Assembly (NCBI GenBank): GCA_038317095.1 | Contig: JBBQBB010000003.1 | Location: forward strand, 1-64,000 | DNA: 64,000 nt | Reading direction: 5' to 3' | Source of the DNA: JAGXTF01 sp038317095 | Lineage (GTDB): Bacteria; Bacteroidota; Bacteroidia; NS11-12g; UBA955 | Part shown: piece by piece, positions 44,290 to 53,169 of the stretch | Layout of the letters: every line of letters starts with the position of its first letter | Position numbering within the stretch: the first letter of the stretch is position 1 | Program-made: the position numbers and the translations under genes | Notes under the pieces: generated by a model | Seen by the model: only the letters and a program-made list of their open reading frames with translations | What the model was told of the DNA's origin: nothing | Databases searched by the model: none

Positions 44290-46196
44290 TGTGTGGCATA
44301 GCAGGAATATGGAATTTAGATGGCAGTCAATTGGAGTTGCACAAATTAAAAAAATTTACCGATTCCATGTTAGAACGTGGACCGGATGGTTCGGGTTACG
44401 AATTGTATTTAAACGAAACCCTCGGCTTAGGCCATAGACGCTTAAGCATATTGGACCTAAGTGAAGCGGGGCATCAGCCAATGCATTTTGCCGATGACCG
44501 TTATAGCATTACTTTCAATGGCGAAATATTTAATTTTCTGGACATACGAGGTGAGTTAAAAACCAAAGGGTATAAATTTAGGTCAGATTCGGATACCGAA
44601 GTTGTGCTGGCGGCATACCATGAATGGGGTGCGGAAAGTTTAAATAAATTTAACGGAATGTGGGCATTGGCAATTCTAGATACCCATGAAAATAAACTTT
44701 TTATGGCCAGGGATCGATTTGGAATAAAACCTTATTATTATTTACACATTCCAGGAAAAATATTGGCTTTTGCATCAGAAACAAGGGCGTTTAAAAACTT
44801 AGAAGGCTATAACCGCAGTATGGATGATCAGATGGTTGGTCTTCAAGCATCGGGTGCCAGAATCCACGGTTCGGGGTATTCTATTTACAAAGGGATACAT
44901 AGCATTTTGCCAGGGCATTATTCGGTGGTTACGAGCACATCTGGTTTCACACAAAAGCGGTGGTGGCACATCAACGATCACCTGTGGACGGATGTCCCTG
45001 CCACTCTAGAAGAGCAGGCAGAAAAATATTATGAGATATTCCAAGATGCTTGCCGGATTAGGCTCATCAGTGATGTAAAAGTAGCAACGGCACTCAGTGG
45101 AGGATTAGATTCATCCAGCGTTTATAGCGTAGTCAACGCATTGTTAAAAAAAGGGGGATTGGACAGGGTACCTGCAGATTCACAAAAGGCAGTTGTGGTT
45201 ACATTTCCCGGTTTGGAAAATGACGAGAGACAATTCGCCGAAAAAGTAGTGGAATTTACAAAAGGTGAGGCAATTTATTTGCCGCAGGAATATCCGAATC
45301 TTGCAGAACAAATCACAAAGGACACACAAATATTTGACGGGTTAAATGCATCCCCGATTACTGCTATCAGTGGTATTTACAGAGGCATGCGAGAACAAGG
45401 CATTACTGTGAGTATGGATGGTCATGGAGTGGATGAAATGCTTTATGGTTATCGCGATATGATGTATAATTTATTCAATTATTATTACAAAAAAAGGGAT
45501 TTAAAGCATGCAGATATGATGCGCGATGTAATTTTCCCCACCTATGCGGAACATGACCAAAATAGGGTCTTTAAAAACCTGGAGATGCTCATGAAATCTG
45601 CAAAATCACCAATTTCTGGCTTAAAATCGGTCGCGAAAAAAATCTTAAAAAGGAATGCCATAGACAGAACTGCATATCAATCCAATAAATTATTGAAACC
45701 CATTGGAGAACCCTATGATTTTTCTCACCTTTCTTATCCAGAACAAATTATTTACAACGAAACTTTTGTAGAAACGCTGCCAGATATTTTTAGAAATTTT
45801 GACCTTGCCGGTATGATGAACAGCGTAGAAATACGAATGCCCTTTATGGATTGGAGGCTGGTTGCATTTCAATTTTCACTGCCCATAGAAAGCAAAATAG
45901 GCAATGGTTTTAATAAGCTTGTACTGCGGCAAGCCATGAAAGGCAAAATGGCAGAGGAAATTAGAACCAGAAGGCTTAAAATCGGCATCAGCAGTCCCAT
46001 AGCCAATTGGTTTGCAGGTGATTTAAAAGAGTGGTCCTTGGATTTGTTGTCAAAACGAAGGGCTTCTGGAGAATTGAGATTTGTGAACAATGAATTTATC
46101 CATGAATTTAAAATTGGCATCGAAAACAAAACGCTTTCCTTGGAACAAGCACATTCTGCATGGCTGGAATTGAATTGTGAGTTGATTTGCGAATGA
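44289..46196 (+). CDS. asnB: AsnB-like glutamine-dependent amidotransferase
   Basis: 635 residues. The N-terminal glutaminase has the nucleophile Cys2 in MCGIAGIWNL and LLxxRGPDGSGYE-like ERGPDGSGYE. The synthetase domain has the ATP loop ALSGGLDSSSVYSVV near residue 269 and a conserved SMDGHGVDEMLYGY. Asparagine synthase is the housekeeping function, but in LPS loci such proteins (for example WbpS of Pseudomonas) amidate uronic acids. Its place among glycosyltransferases makes sugar amidation the more likely role. Confidence 0.9.
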   Translation: MCGIAGIWNLDGSQLELHKLKKFTDSMLERGPDGSGYELYLNETLGLGHRRLSILDLSEAGHQPMHFADDRYSITFNGEIFNFLDIRGELKTKGYKFRSDSDTEVVLAAYHEWGAESLNKFNGMWALAILDTHENKLFMARDRFGIKPYYYLHIPGKILAFASETRAFKNLEGYNRSMDDQMVGLQASGARIHGSGYSIYKGIHSILPGHYSVVTSTSGFTQKRWWHINDHLWTDVPATLEEQAEKYYEIFQDACRIRLISDVKVATALSGGLDSSSVYSVVNALLKKGGLDRVPADSQKAVVVTFPGLENDERQFAEKVVEFTKGEAIYLPQEYPNLAEQITKDTQIFDGLNASPITAISGIYRGMREQGITVSMDGHGVDEMLYGYRDMMYNLFNYYYKKRDLKHADMMRDVIFPTYAEHDQNRVFKNLEMLMKSAKSPISGLKSVAKKILKRNAIDRTAYQSNKLLKPIGEPYDFSHLSYPEQIIYNETFVETLPDIFRNFDLAGMMNSVEIRMPFMDWRLVAFQFSLPIESKIGNGFNKLVLRQAMKGKMAEEIRTRRLKIGISSPIANWFAGDLKEWSLDLLSKRRASGELRFVNNEFIHEFKIGIENKTLSLEQAHSAWLELNCELICE

Positions 46197-47386
46197 GAAT
46201 TTTGTATATATATCAAACCGCCACAATTCACAATTTTTCATCTGTCCAGAATAAAATAATTTCGCAAATTAAAGCAGCCAATTTGTTAGGTCAAAATGTG
46301 ACAGGTTTGTTTTTTACAACTCAAAAGGGTGAATTTCCAGAAGTTCCCAATGTACATTTTTACAGAATTACTGAAGTAAATAAAGGATGGTTTCGGAGTA
46401 TTAGGCAAAATAAAAACACCTATCAAGAAATAAGAAAAGTTTTGAAAGAAATTGCCAAGAAAGAGGATAAAATCTATTTGAGATATTGGGGTATCGGCAT
46501 GGAAATGCTTCGCTTGGCAAAAGAATTCAAAGGTAAAATCGTTTGGAATCATTTGACGGCTGAAACCAAGGAAATAGCGATGTATTCTTCAGATAGCCCT
46601 TCCATTTATTCGAGGTTTTTAAGCAAAATAGAGTTTAAGTGGTTTCCGATTTTCATGGATAAAACCATAGGAAAATTCACCAGAAGGTATGCCGGCAAAG
46701 CGGTTGTAAATTCTATGGACATTGCTGAATTTGAGCAAAAGATGTGTTTGGGAAAATATGAATGTGCAGTCATTCCAGATGCGGTAGATTCCGCCAATAT
46801 GCAAGTAGCGCAGCTTCATCCATTATCAACCCCTATCCGCATGGTATTTTTAAAGGGTGCATCAGGCGCTGCGGAGTATAACGGCTTGGATAGACTGGTG
46901 CGCGGTATAGCTGAATATGTGGGTGAATTACAATTTCACCTTACCATTATTGGCGGAGATTTAATTTATGAAAAGGCTTTAATTCAGAAATACCAAGCGG
47001 ATGCTTTTGTGACCTTGAAAGCTGCAATGCTAAAAAATGAAATTGATGCCGAAATTGGCAATTATAATTTGGCGGTTGGGCAATTAGGAATGCATAAAAA
47101 GGGAATTCGATCCAATTCTACCCTAAAGACTCGAGAGTATTTTGCTAGGGGAATTCCATTTATATTTGCCCACCACGATCCTGATTTTTCAGATTCGAAG
47201 GAAGCCTTGAAATACTGTCTGGAATTGCCAGCAGATGATAAACCCATTGACCTCCACGTAGTCTTGGATTTTTTGAATAAGGTATATAAAATAGAAAATG
47301 TGGGTGAAAAAATGCATAATTATGCAATAGAATACTTGGATTATTCTGCAAAAATGAAACAAATTGTGGATTTTATTTTGCGGTAA
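46193..47386 (+). CDS. Glycosyltransferase (GT4-like)
   Basis: 397 residues from the ATG at 46193, overlapping the preceding stop; a TTG at 46187 is less likely. The N-terminal strand MRILYIYQTATIHNFSSVQN leads into a GT-B-like fold, with AVVNSMDIAEFEQKM, CAVIPDAVD and the donor half IRMVFLKGASGAAEYNGLDR followed by TLKTREYFARGIPFIFAH. The E-x7-E motif is degenerate. Donor and acceptor are unknown. Confidence 0.72.
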   Translation: MRILYIYQTATIHNFSSVQNKIISQIKAANLLGQNVTGLFFTTQKGEFPEVPNVHFYRITEVNKGWFRSIRQNKNTYQEIRKVLKEIAKKEDKIYLRYWGIGMEMLRLAKEFKGKIVWNHLTAETKEIAMYSSDSPSIYSRFLSKIEFKWFPIFMDKTIGKFTRRYAGKAVVNSMDIAEFEQKMCLGKYECAVIPDAVDSANMQVAQLHPLSTPIRMVFLKGASGAAEYNGLDRLVRGIAEYVGELQFHLTIIGGDLIYEKALIQKYQADAFVTLKAAMLKNEIDAEIGNYNLAVGQLGMHKKGIRSNSTLKTREYFARGIPFIFAHHDPDFSDSKEALKYCLELPADDKPIDLHVVLDFLNKVYKIENVGEKMHNYAIEYLDYSAKMKQIVDFILR

Positions 47387-47398
47387 TATTTTTTATAG

Positions 47399-48046
47399 AT
47401 GAACCCGTGGAATGAAATAAATACCAGCGCTGTAAAAGGCATACTTTGCGATTTAGACGACACACTCTATTCATATGACCCTTGCAATAAAGCGGGTTTT
47501 GAGGCATGCAAAGCATTTGCATTGAATGAATATAGCATTGGGAATGTACAATTTGAGAATTTCTGGAAATTGGCCAGGGAAAAAGTACACCAAGAAATAC
47601 CAGAATTTGCGGCTGGTCATTCCAGATTGCTTTATGCATTAAAATTATCTGAGTTTTATTTCGGAAAATTAATCCCAGAATTTGTACTCGCCGCGGAAGA
47701 AGTTTATTGGAGTCATTTTATAGACCATATGGTTTGGAATACAAGCGCTGAAATATTTTTATTACAAGCCTCGGAAAAAGGCAAGAAAATTTGCATTGTT
47801 ACCGACCTCACCACACAAATACAATTGAGAAAATGGATCAAGCTTGATTTGGGAAGGTTTGCGCAATTTATGGTTACTTCGGAAGAAGCCGGATATGAAA
47901 AACCCAATCCCCGCATATTTAAACTTGCCTTAGAGAAACTTAATTTGAAAGAACATGAAGTAATTATGATTGGAGATTCTAAAAGCAAGGATATTGAGGG
48001 TGCAACCGCCTTGGGAATCAAATCTTATCATATTAAAATTAAATAA
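47399..48046 (+). CDS. HAD-family hydrolase
   Basis: 215 residues. Motif I is DLDDT at residues 18-22 (GILCDLDDTLYSYD), motif II is IVTDLTT, motif III lies in the segment EEAGYEKPNP, and motif IV is MIGDSKSKDIEGA. A cap domain of about 75 residues sits after motif I. It is probably a sugar-phosphate or phosphoglycolate-type phosphatase. It does not look like GmhB, whose motif I is usually a DRDG type. It directly precedes the GT-C/kinase fusion (1 bp apart). Confidence 0.85.
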   Translation: MNPWNEINTSAVKGILCDLDDTLYSYDPCNKAGFEACKAFALNEYSIGNVQFENFWKLAREKVHQEIPEFAAGHSRLLYALKLSEFYFGKLIPEFVLAAEEVYWSHFIDHMVWNTSAEIFLLQASEKGKKICIVTDLTTQIQLRKWIKLDLGRFAQFMVTSEEAGYEKPNPRIFKLALEKLNLKEHEVIMIGDSKSKDIEGATALGIKSYHIKIK

Positions 48047-50161
48047 ATGGGAATATTTGGATTTGAAATCAAAGACAAATTGGGCAGAAATAAAGTGCCT
48101 TTAGGAAAATCTCGCCTTTTCTGGTGCGGGGTAGTGCTGAAGGTATTTTTAGCGGTATTTTTTGCATCAGATTATTTACGCTTGCAATTTGCTCCCTTTG
48201 CCGATTATTTTATACAGTCTGGATTCAAGGATCCTTATTTATACTTTCACGACTATGGCTTAGGAATGGATTTTCCTTACCCCCCATTAATGCTATTTTT
48301 GTTCTCTTTGCCCCGTTTTATCTTGTCTCCATTCACCGGCGTTAATCCTGCAGTTTTCGGCATGCTCGAAAGTTTTATTTATCGCATTCCTTTGTTTGTA
48401 GCCGATCTTGTTATTTTATTTGTTTTAATGCGTTGGTTAAAATCACGCATTCGGCAAGTTCTTATCTGGTATTGGCTTTCACCCGTATTGATCTATATCA
48501 ATTATTTCCATGGACAATTGGATGTAATTCCAATAGCATTGCTTTTTGTTTCACTGTATTTGTTATTCAAAAACAAATGGCTGCTTGCTTGTACGCTGTT
48601 AGCGGCTTCTGTGGGCTGTAAAACCAATATTGTTGTTGTGCTTCCCTTTTATTTATTGTATCAATTTAGGCAATCTCGAGAGGGTATTAAACAGCCGATT
48701 GTTTCATTATTGGTATTTTTCTTTGTTGTATTTTTGGTGAATTTGCCATTTTTGAATTCCCCTGCTTTTTTGAAAATGGTTTATAACAATCCCGTGCAGA
48801 ATCAGGTTTTTGATTTATTCTATCAGTTTAATAAAAATCTAAAAATATATTTCATACCAGGCGTGTTTTTTACTTTAATACTTTGGTATTATACATTGCG
48901 GTTTGTGAATAGAGACCAGCTTACACTGTTTTTAACATTTGGTTTTCTTGCACTAACTTTGATGGTAGCGCCCATGCAGGGATGGTACTATTGGATAATG
49001 CCTTTGTTTATTTATTTCATTATTAAACAAGGCCAGCGCGAAAAACAAGTTTTTGTTTTATTGAATGTTCTGTATTTTGTTTATTTCGCTTTGGCTCCAA
49101 AATGCGATTATTTTATTTCTTGTAATATTCCGGGGGTAAACGAATTTACTGCGGTTTTGGTTGGCTTTGGGCAAAATGAAAAGGCCCTGAATATTGCATT
49201 CACACTTTTGCAAACAACGTTGTTACTTTCCGGTGTTTTGGTGTATAGAAAGGGAATTAGCAATAACATTCAAACCAAATTTTTATCACAGCCATATCTT
49301 GTGGGCATAGGTGGCGACAGTGCCGCTGGCAAATCAACATTAACGAAAGATTTGGCCGCAATCTTTAACCAATCCAACACAACCGTAATTCGAGGGGATG
49401 ACATGCATCGCTGGGAAAGAGGAGATGAAAACTGGCAGACACTTACCCACTTGGATCCCAAGGCAAACCGTTTGCACCTTGATTTGGCGCATACCAAACA
49501 GTTGAAAACAGGACATGGCATTCTCCGCAGTTTTTATGACCACAGCACTGGAAGGTTTTCTTTACCCCGTTTTATCCAGCCCAACAAATTGATTATTTTT
49601 GAGGGTTTGCATTCGTTTTACCTAAAGGATCAAAGTGAAATATATGATTTAAAAATTTACATGGAGCCAGAAGAGGATTTGCGAATTTGGTGGAAAGTAA
49701 AACGAGATGTAAAAAAGAGAAATTATAGCCCGGAAAAGGTAATCGAGCAATTAAATCAACGGGAAGAAGATTCTGAAAAATTTATACGCAGTCAACGAAA
49801 CCGGGCGGATATTGTTGTCACATATTTTAACCTCCAGCCATTGGATATTCACCAAACGGAAATGGAACCCGAAATTGGTTTAAAATTAACCATTCCAGAA
49901 AATATACATATTGATTTATTGCTTGAATTGCTCTCGAATATTCAGGGGCTTCAGGTAAACCACAGGTACACAGAAAGCAGACAGGAAATGGTGATTACCG
50001 GCAGCATTCATCAAATGGAAATTGAATCTGTAGCTTGGGAATTATTGCCAGAACTGGAGGAGATTGGGATTAACGAATCTCAATGGGGAGAGGGTTTTAA
50101 CGGATTATTGCAGTTGGTGACGGTGTATGTTATTTTTAATAAAATGTATTTGGGCGTGTGA
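48047..50161 (+). CDS. GT-C membrane domain fused to a uridine-kinase-like P-loop domain
   Basis: 704 residues. Residues about 20-405 hold about ten transmembrane helices with GT-C features: FADYFIQSGFKDPYLYFHDY and GLGMDFPYPPLMLFLFSL. At about 415 it joins a cytoplasmic kinase of the uridine kinase/phosphoribulokinase kind: Walker A GGDSAAGKST at 422-431, VIRGDDMHRWERGDENWQTL, LTHLDPKANRL, IIFEGLHSFYL, and YMEPEEDLRIWWKVKRDVKK with RNRADIVVTYF. I know of no characterised protein with this fusion. It overlaps the GDPD-like gene by 4 bp. The substrate of either half is unknown. Confidence 0.8.
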   Translation: MGIFGFEIKDKLGRNKVPLGKSRLFWCGVVLKVFLAVFFASDYLRLQFAPFADYFIQSGFKDPYLYFHDYGLGMDFPYPPLMLFLFSLPRFILSPFTGVNPAVFGMLESFIYRIPLFVADLVILFVLMRWLKSRIRQVLIWYWLSPVLIYINYFHGQLDVIPIALLFVSLYLLFKNKWLLACTLLAASVGCKTNIVVVLPFYLLYQFRQSREGIKQPIVSLLVFFFVVFLVNLPFLNSPAFLKMVYNNPVQNQVFDLFYQFNKNLKIYFIPGVFFTLILWYYTLRFVNRDQLTLFLTFGFLALTLMVAPMQGWYYWIMPLFIYFIIKQGQREKQVFVLLNVLYFVYFALAPKCDYFISCNIPGVNEFTAVLVGFGQNEKALNIAFTLLQTTLLLSGVLVYRKGISNNIQTKFLSQPYLVGIGGDSAAGKSTLTKDLAAIFNQSNTTVIRGDDMHRWERGDENWQTLTHLDPKANRLHLDLAHTKQLKTGHGILRSFYDHSTGRFSLPRFIQPNKLIIFEGLHSFYLKDQSEIYDLKIYMEPEEDLRIWWKVKRDVKKRNYSPEKVIEQLNQREEDSEKFIRSQRNRADIVVTYFNLQPLDIHQTEMEPEIGLKLTIPENIHIDLLLELLSNIQGLQVNHRYTESRQEMVITGSIHQMEIESVAWELLPELEEIGINESQWGEGFNGLLQLVTVYVIFNKMYLGV

Positions 50162-50883
50162 AAAAAACAGATTATTTAGGAAATGGCGTAGCTGCGCATC
50201 GTGGAAATATGTCTTTGTTTCCTGAAAACACCATGGAAGCATTTCAAAGTGCCGCTGATATGGGATGCAGTTGGTTGGAATTGGACATTCAGCTTTCATT
50301 GGATGGTCAAATTGTGGTAACACATGATGCAAGCGCACTCCGAACTTGTGGAGTGAACTGTGTCATTTCAGAAATTACATTTGAAGAATTAAAAAAATTA
50401 AATTTTGGAGCATTTATTCAGGATGGCAAATTTTATAAATTGCCGTTATTGTCTGAAGTTTTCGAATTGGTAAAAGCTACGAATATTCGAGTTACGATAC
50501 AACCGAAATGCAACGGTGCCGTTATACCTGCAATAAAATTGGCAGAAGAATTCGGAGTGATAAATAAAATTGCTTTCAATGAATTGAATTGTGAATATTT
50601 AATTGAAGCAAAAAGGGTCAATCCTGCAATCCCTGTATTTTGGGATCGGTTGCCAGGTACGGATATTGAAAATGATATTTTTATTGCAAAACAATTTGGG
50701 TTTGAATGTATGATGTATGTTTTGGATGGATTGCAGCAGAAAACGATAACCGAAGTGAAAAATGCGGGTATTGAGTGCGGTGTTTGTGTGGTGAATGAAG
50801 ACGAGGAAATGGACAAATTTTTGAATTGGGGGGTTCGCATGTTTTATACTGATTATCCTCAAAAATTACTTCAAAAAATATAA
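50158..50883 (+). CDS. Glycerophosphodiester phosphodiesterase-like protein
   Basis: 241 residues starting with GTG (50158), overlapping the previous stop. The GDPD family motif is plain: AAHRGNMSLFPENTMEAF (H14, R15, E23, N24), SWLELDIQLSLDGQIVVTHD and a C-terminal GVCVVNEDEEMDKFLNWGVR MFYTDYP. No signal peptide is seen, so it would be cytoplasmic. In a capsule locus it may hydrolyse or transfer a glycerophosphodiester or related polyol phosphate. Its neighbours are a kinase fusion and two nucleotidyltransferases. Confidence 0.87.
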   Translation: MKKTDYLGNGVAAHRGNMSLFPENTMEAFQSAADMGCSWLELDIQLSLDGQIVVTHDASALRTCGVNCVISEITFEELKKLNFGAFIQDGKFYKLPLLSEVFELVKATNIRVTIQPKCNGAVIPAIKLAEEFGVINKIAFNELNCEYLIEAKRVNPAIPVFWDRLPGTDIENDIFIAKQFGFECMMYVLDGLQQKTITEVKNAGIECGVCVVNEDEEMDKFLNWGVRMFYTDYPQKLLQKI

Positions 50884-50918
50884 AAATTTTGCAACATATC
50901 CAAATTATTTAAGAAAAT

Positions 50919-51695
50919 ATGAAAATAGTGATACCTATGACGGGCCAGGGAAGTAGGTTTAAAAAAGCAGGTTACGATACCTATAAAGCCCTGATTGAAA
51001 TACACGGAAAACCTGTCATTCAACATGTTGTAGAAATGTATCCAGGCGAGACCGATTTTATTTTCATTTGTAGAAATGACATGTTAGAAGAGACCGATTT
51101 AAAGCAATTGCTTTTAGATCTGGTTCCGACGGCTACAATTGTGGGCATGAACTCACATAAACATGGACCTGTTTTCACCATGACCAGTGTTTACGATTTA
51201 ATAGATGACAACGAACCAGTAATATGCAATTATTGTGATTTTGCCCAAGTATGGGATTATACGCATTTTAAAAAATACATTCAGGAAACGGAATGCGATG
51301 GCGCTGTAATTTGTTATACAGGCTTTCATCCAAATTTATTGCATCCGCATAATATGTATGCCACTTGTCTCGTAGATTCGGATAAAAATATGCTTGAAAT
51401 TACCGAAAAGCACAATTATGAAACAGACCGTGAAAAGGGATATTATTCAGGAGGTACTTATTATTTCCGGAAAGGAAAATACATTAAGAAATATTTCGAA
51501 GAATTGATGGAAAAAGACATTCGTGCAGTGGGTGAATTTTTTATCAGTTTACCCTATAATTTTATGGTGCGCGATGGATTAAAAGTGAAAGTATATGACG
51601 ATGTACCTTTTTTCTGCCAATGGGGAACACCTGAAGATATGGAAGAATACATGGCATGGGCAGATATATTTGAGAATTTAAAGTATGGTGAATAA
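50919..51695 (+). CDS. Capsule-type nucleotidyltransferase (1 of 2)
   Basis: 258 residues. The N-terminus has the nucleotide-binding loop MKIVIPMTGQGSRFKKAGYD followed by TYKALIEIHGKPVIQHVVEM. Later blocks are EPVICNYCDFAQVWDYTHFK, GFHPNLLHPHNMYATC and FCQWGTPEDMEEYMAW. These are the signatures of capsule-locus NTP-transferases that activate sugar or polyol phosphates; the base (CTP, UTP or GTP) cannot be read. It overlaps the second, similar gene by 11 bp. Confidence 0.8.
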   Translation: MKIVIPMTGQGSRFKKAGYDTYKALIEIHGKPVIQHVVEMYPGETDFIFICRNDMLEETDLKQLLLDLVPTATIVGMNSHKHGPVFTMTSVYDLIDDNEPVICNYCDFAQVWDYTHFKKYIQETECDGAVICYTGFHPNLLHPHNMYATCLVDSDKNMLEITEKHNYETDREKGYYSGGTYYFRKGKYIKKYFEELMEKDIRAVGEFFISLPYNFMVRDGLKVKVYDDVPFFCQWGTPEDMEEYMAWADIFENLKYGE

Positions 51696-52485
51696 ATTAA
51701 TACCCATGGCGGGAGCCGGCAGCCGCTTTGCGATGAAGGGATATGAAACGCCTAAACCTTTGTTGCCCATTATGGGCAAGCCTATGGTTGTGAGTGCAGC
51801 ACGTGATCTTCCAGGTCCAGATGAAAATCATATTTTTGTTTTAAGGGATACACACATAGCACAATTTGGAATTGATCAGGTTTTAAATGAACATTTTCCC
51901 GGGAACCGCCAAGTAACCATCGACCATTTGACAGAAGGCCAAGCTAGCACTTGTTTAATGGCACGAGATCTTATTTACAACGACCATGAATTGCTCATTG
52001 GTGCCAGCGATAACGGAATGATTTACGATGAAGCATGGTTTCAGGAATTGAAAAAAACTGCGGATGCATTGGTATTTACTTTTCGCGGAAATCCAACGGT
52101 AGTGCAGAATCCAAAAGCCTATGGATGGTGCGTTGTGGGCGAAGATGGATTGACAATTACTGAGGCAAAAGTAAAATTTGACATGCCAGATCCCATACAC
52201 AACCACGCCTATGTTGGAGCCTTTTGGTTTAAAACGGGTAAATTATTTGTGGATGCGGCGGATAGAATGATTCAGCAAAATCGCAGGGTAAATGGGGAAT
52301 TTTATGTGGATGAATGTATTAACGATGTGATAGCCATGGGACTTACTGCCAAAGTGTTTGAAATGAAACATTATATCTGTTGGGGAACGCCAGATGATTA
52401 TAAAACATTTACTTACTGGAACAATTTTTATCAATTAAAAAAGCAAGGAAAACCCTATGTTGTCAATCATTCTTCCGTGCTATAA
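51685..52485 (+). CDS. Capsule-type nucleotidyltransferase (2 of 2)
   Basis: 266 residues. The loop MVNKLIPMAGAGSRFAMKGY ETPKPLLPIMGKPMV resembles the first copy but is divergent; other blocks are HELLIGASDNGMIYDEAWFQ, HNHAYVGAFWFKTGKLFVDA and YICWGTPDDYKTFTYWN. The two enzymes may activate different intermediates or one may be regulatory. It overlaps a GT2 gene by 29 bp. Confidence 0.8.
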   Translation: MVNKLIPMAGAGSRFAMKGYETPKPLLPIMGKPMVVSAARDLPGPDENHIFVLRDTHIAQFGIDQVLNEHFPGNRQVTIDHLTEGQASTCLMARDLIYNDHELLIGASDNGMIYDEAWFQELKKTADALVFTFRGNPTVVQNPKAYGWCVVGEDGLTITEAKVKFDMPDPIHNHAYVGAFWFKTGKLFVDAADRMIQQNRRVNGEFYVDECINDVIAMGLTAKVFEMKHYICWGTPDDYKTFTYWNNFYQLKKQGKPYVVNHSSVL

Positions 52486-53164
52486 CGAACGGGACAATCT
52501 TGTTTTTTTGATGCAAAGCTTAGATGCGGTAGTTGCTCAGAAAAAGGATATTGAAATAATTCTCGTTGACAACGGATCTACTGACAATTCACAGCAAGTA
52601 TTTGAACAAGAATTAAAGCATCGCGATAAAAAAATATTCAAAGTGCTGAAGGTGGAGAAGAACATCGGATATGGTTTTGGAATACTCAGTGGTTTGCGCG
52701 CTGCCAATGGAAATATACTTGCAATTACGCACGCCGACAGACAGACAGATCCTTTGGATGTTTTGCGCGCCCTGGCAATATTTGAAACCGAAAATAAGGA
52801 TGACCTAATGGTTAAGGGGCATCGCAAAAACCGAAAGTTAATGGAAGCGGTATTTTCTTATGGCATGGGTTTATTGGCATCTGTTGTGTTAGGAAAAAGA
52901 CTCACGGAAATCAATGCCCAACCGAAATTATTTAGTAAAAAGTTTTTTAATTTAATAGAGAAAAATGCGCCTATTGATTTCGCGTTGGATACCTATTTGT
53001 TATATCAGGCAAAAAAAATGGGCAAAGTGATAGAGTTTCCAGTCTATTTCGCCAAACGGGTTGCTGGGGAGGCAAAAGGCGGAAGTGGCAGTTCGTGGAA
53101 GGTGCGCTGGAAATTAATGAAGCGTTGCACGGGCTATATTTTTGAACTAAAAAAGGCAATTTAA
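52457..53164 (+). CDS. GT2 glycosyltransferase (DPM1-like)
   Basis: 235 residues starting in the 3' end of the upstream NTP-transferase. GT-A motifs are MLSIILPCYNERDNLVFLMQ, IILVDNGSTDNSQQVF, GYGFGILSGLRAANGNILAI and the metal site THADRQTDPLDV. No C-terminal transmembrane pair is seen, which fits DPM1-like enzymes that charge dolichyl or undecaprenyl phosphate. The GT-C-like protein next to it is the obvious user. Confidence 0.88.
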   Translation: MLSIILPCYNERDNLVFLMQSLDAVVAQKKDIEIILVDNGSTDNSQQVFEQELKHRDKKIFKVLKVEKNIGYGFGILSGLRAANGNILAITHADRQTDPLDVLRALAIFETENKDDLMVKGHRKNRKLMEAVFSYGMGLLASVVLGKRLTEINAQPKLFSKKFFNLIEKNAPIDFALDTYLLYQAKKMGKVIEFPVYFAKRVAGEAKGGSGSSWKVRWKLMKRCTGYIFELKKAI

Positions 53165-53169
53165 CTTCC

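Noticed and set aside
47399..48046. HAD protein as GmhB of a complete heptose pathway
   Set aside because: Motif I is DLDDT, with a cap inserted after it, unlike the DRDG-type motif of GmhB; it also lies 8 kb from the heptose-like genes.
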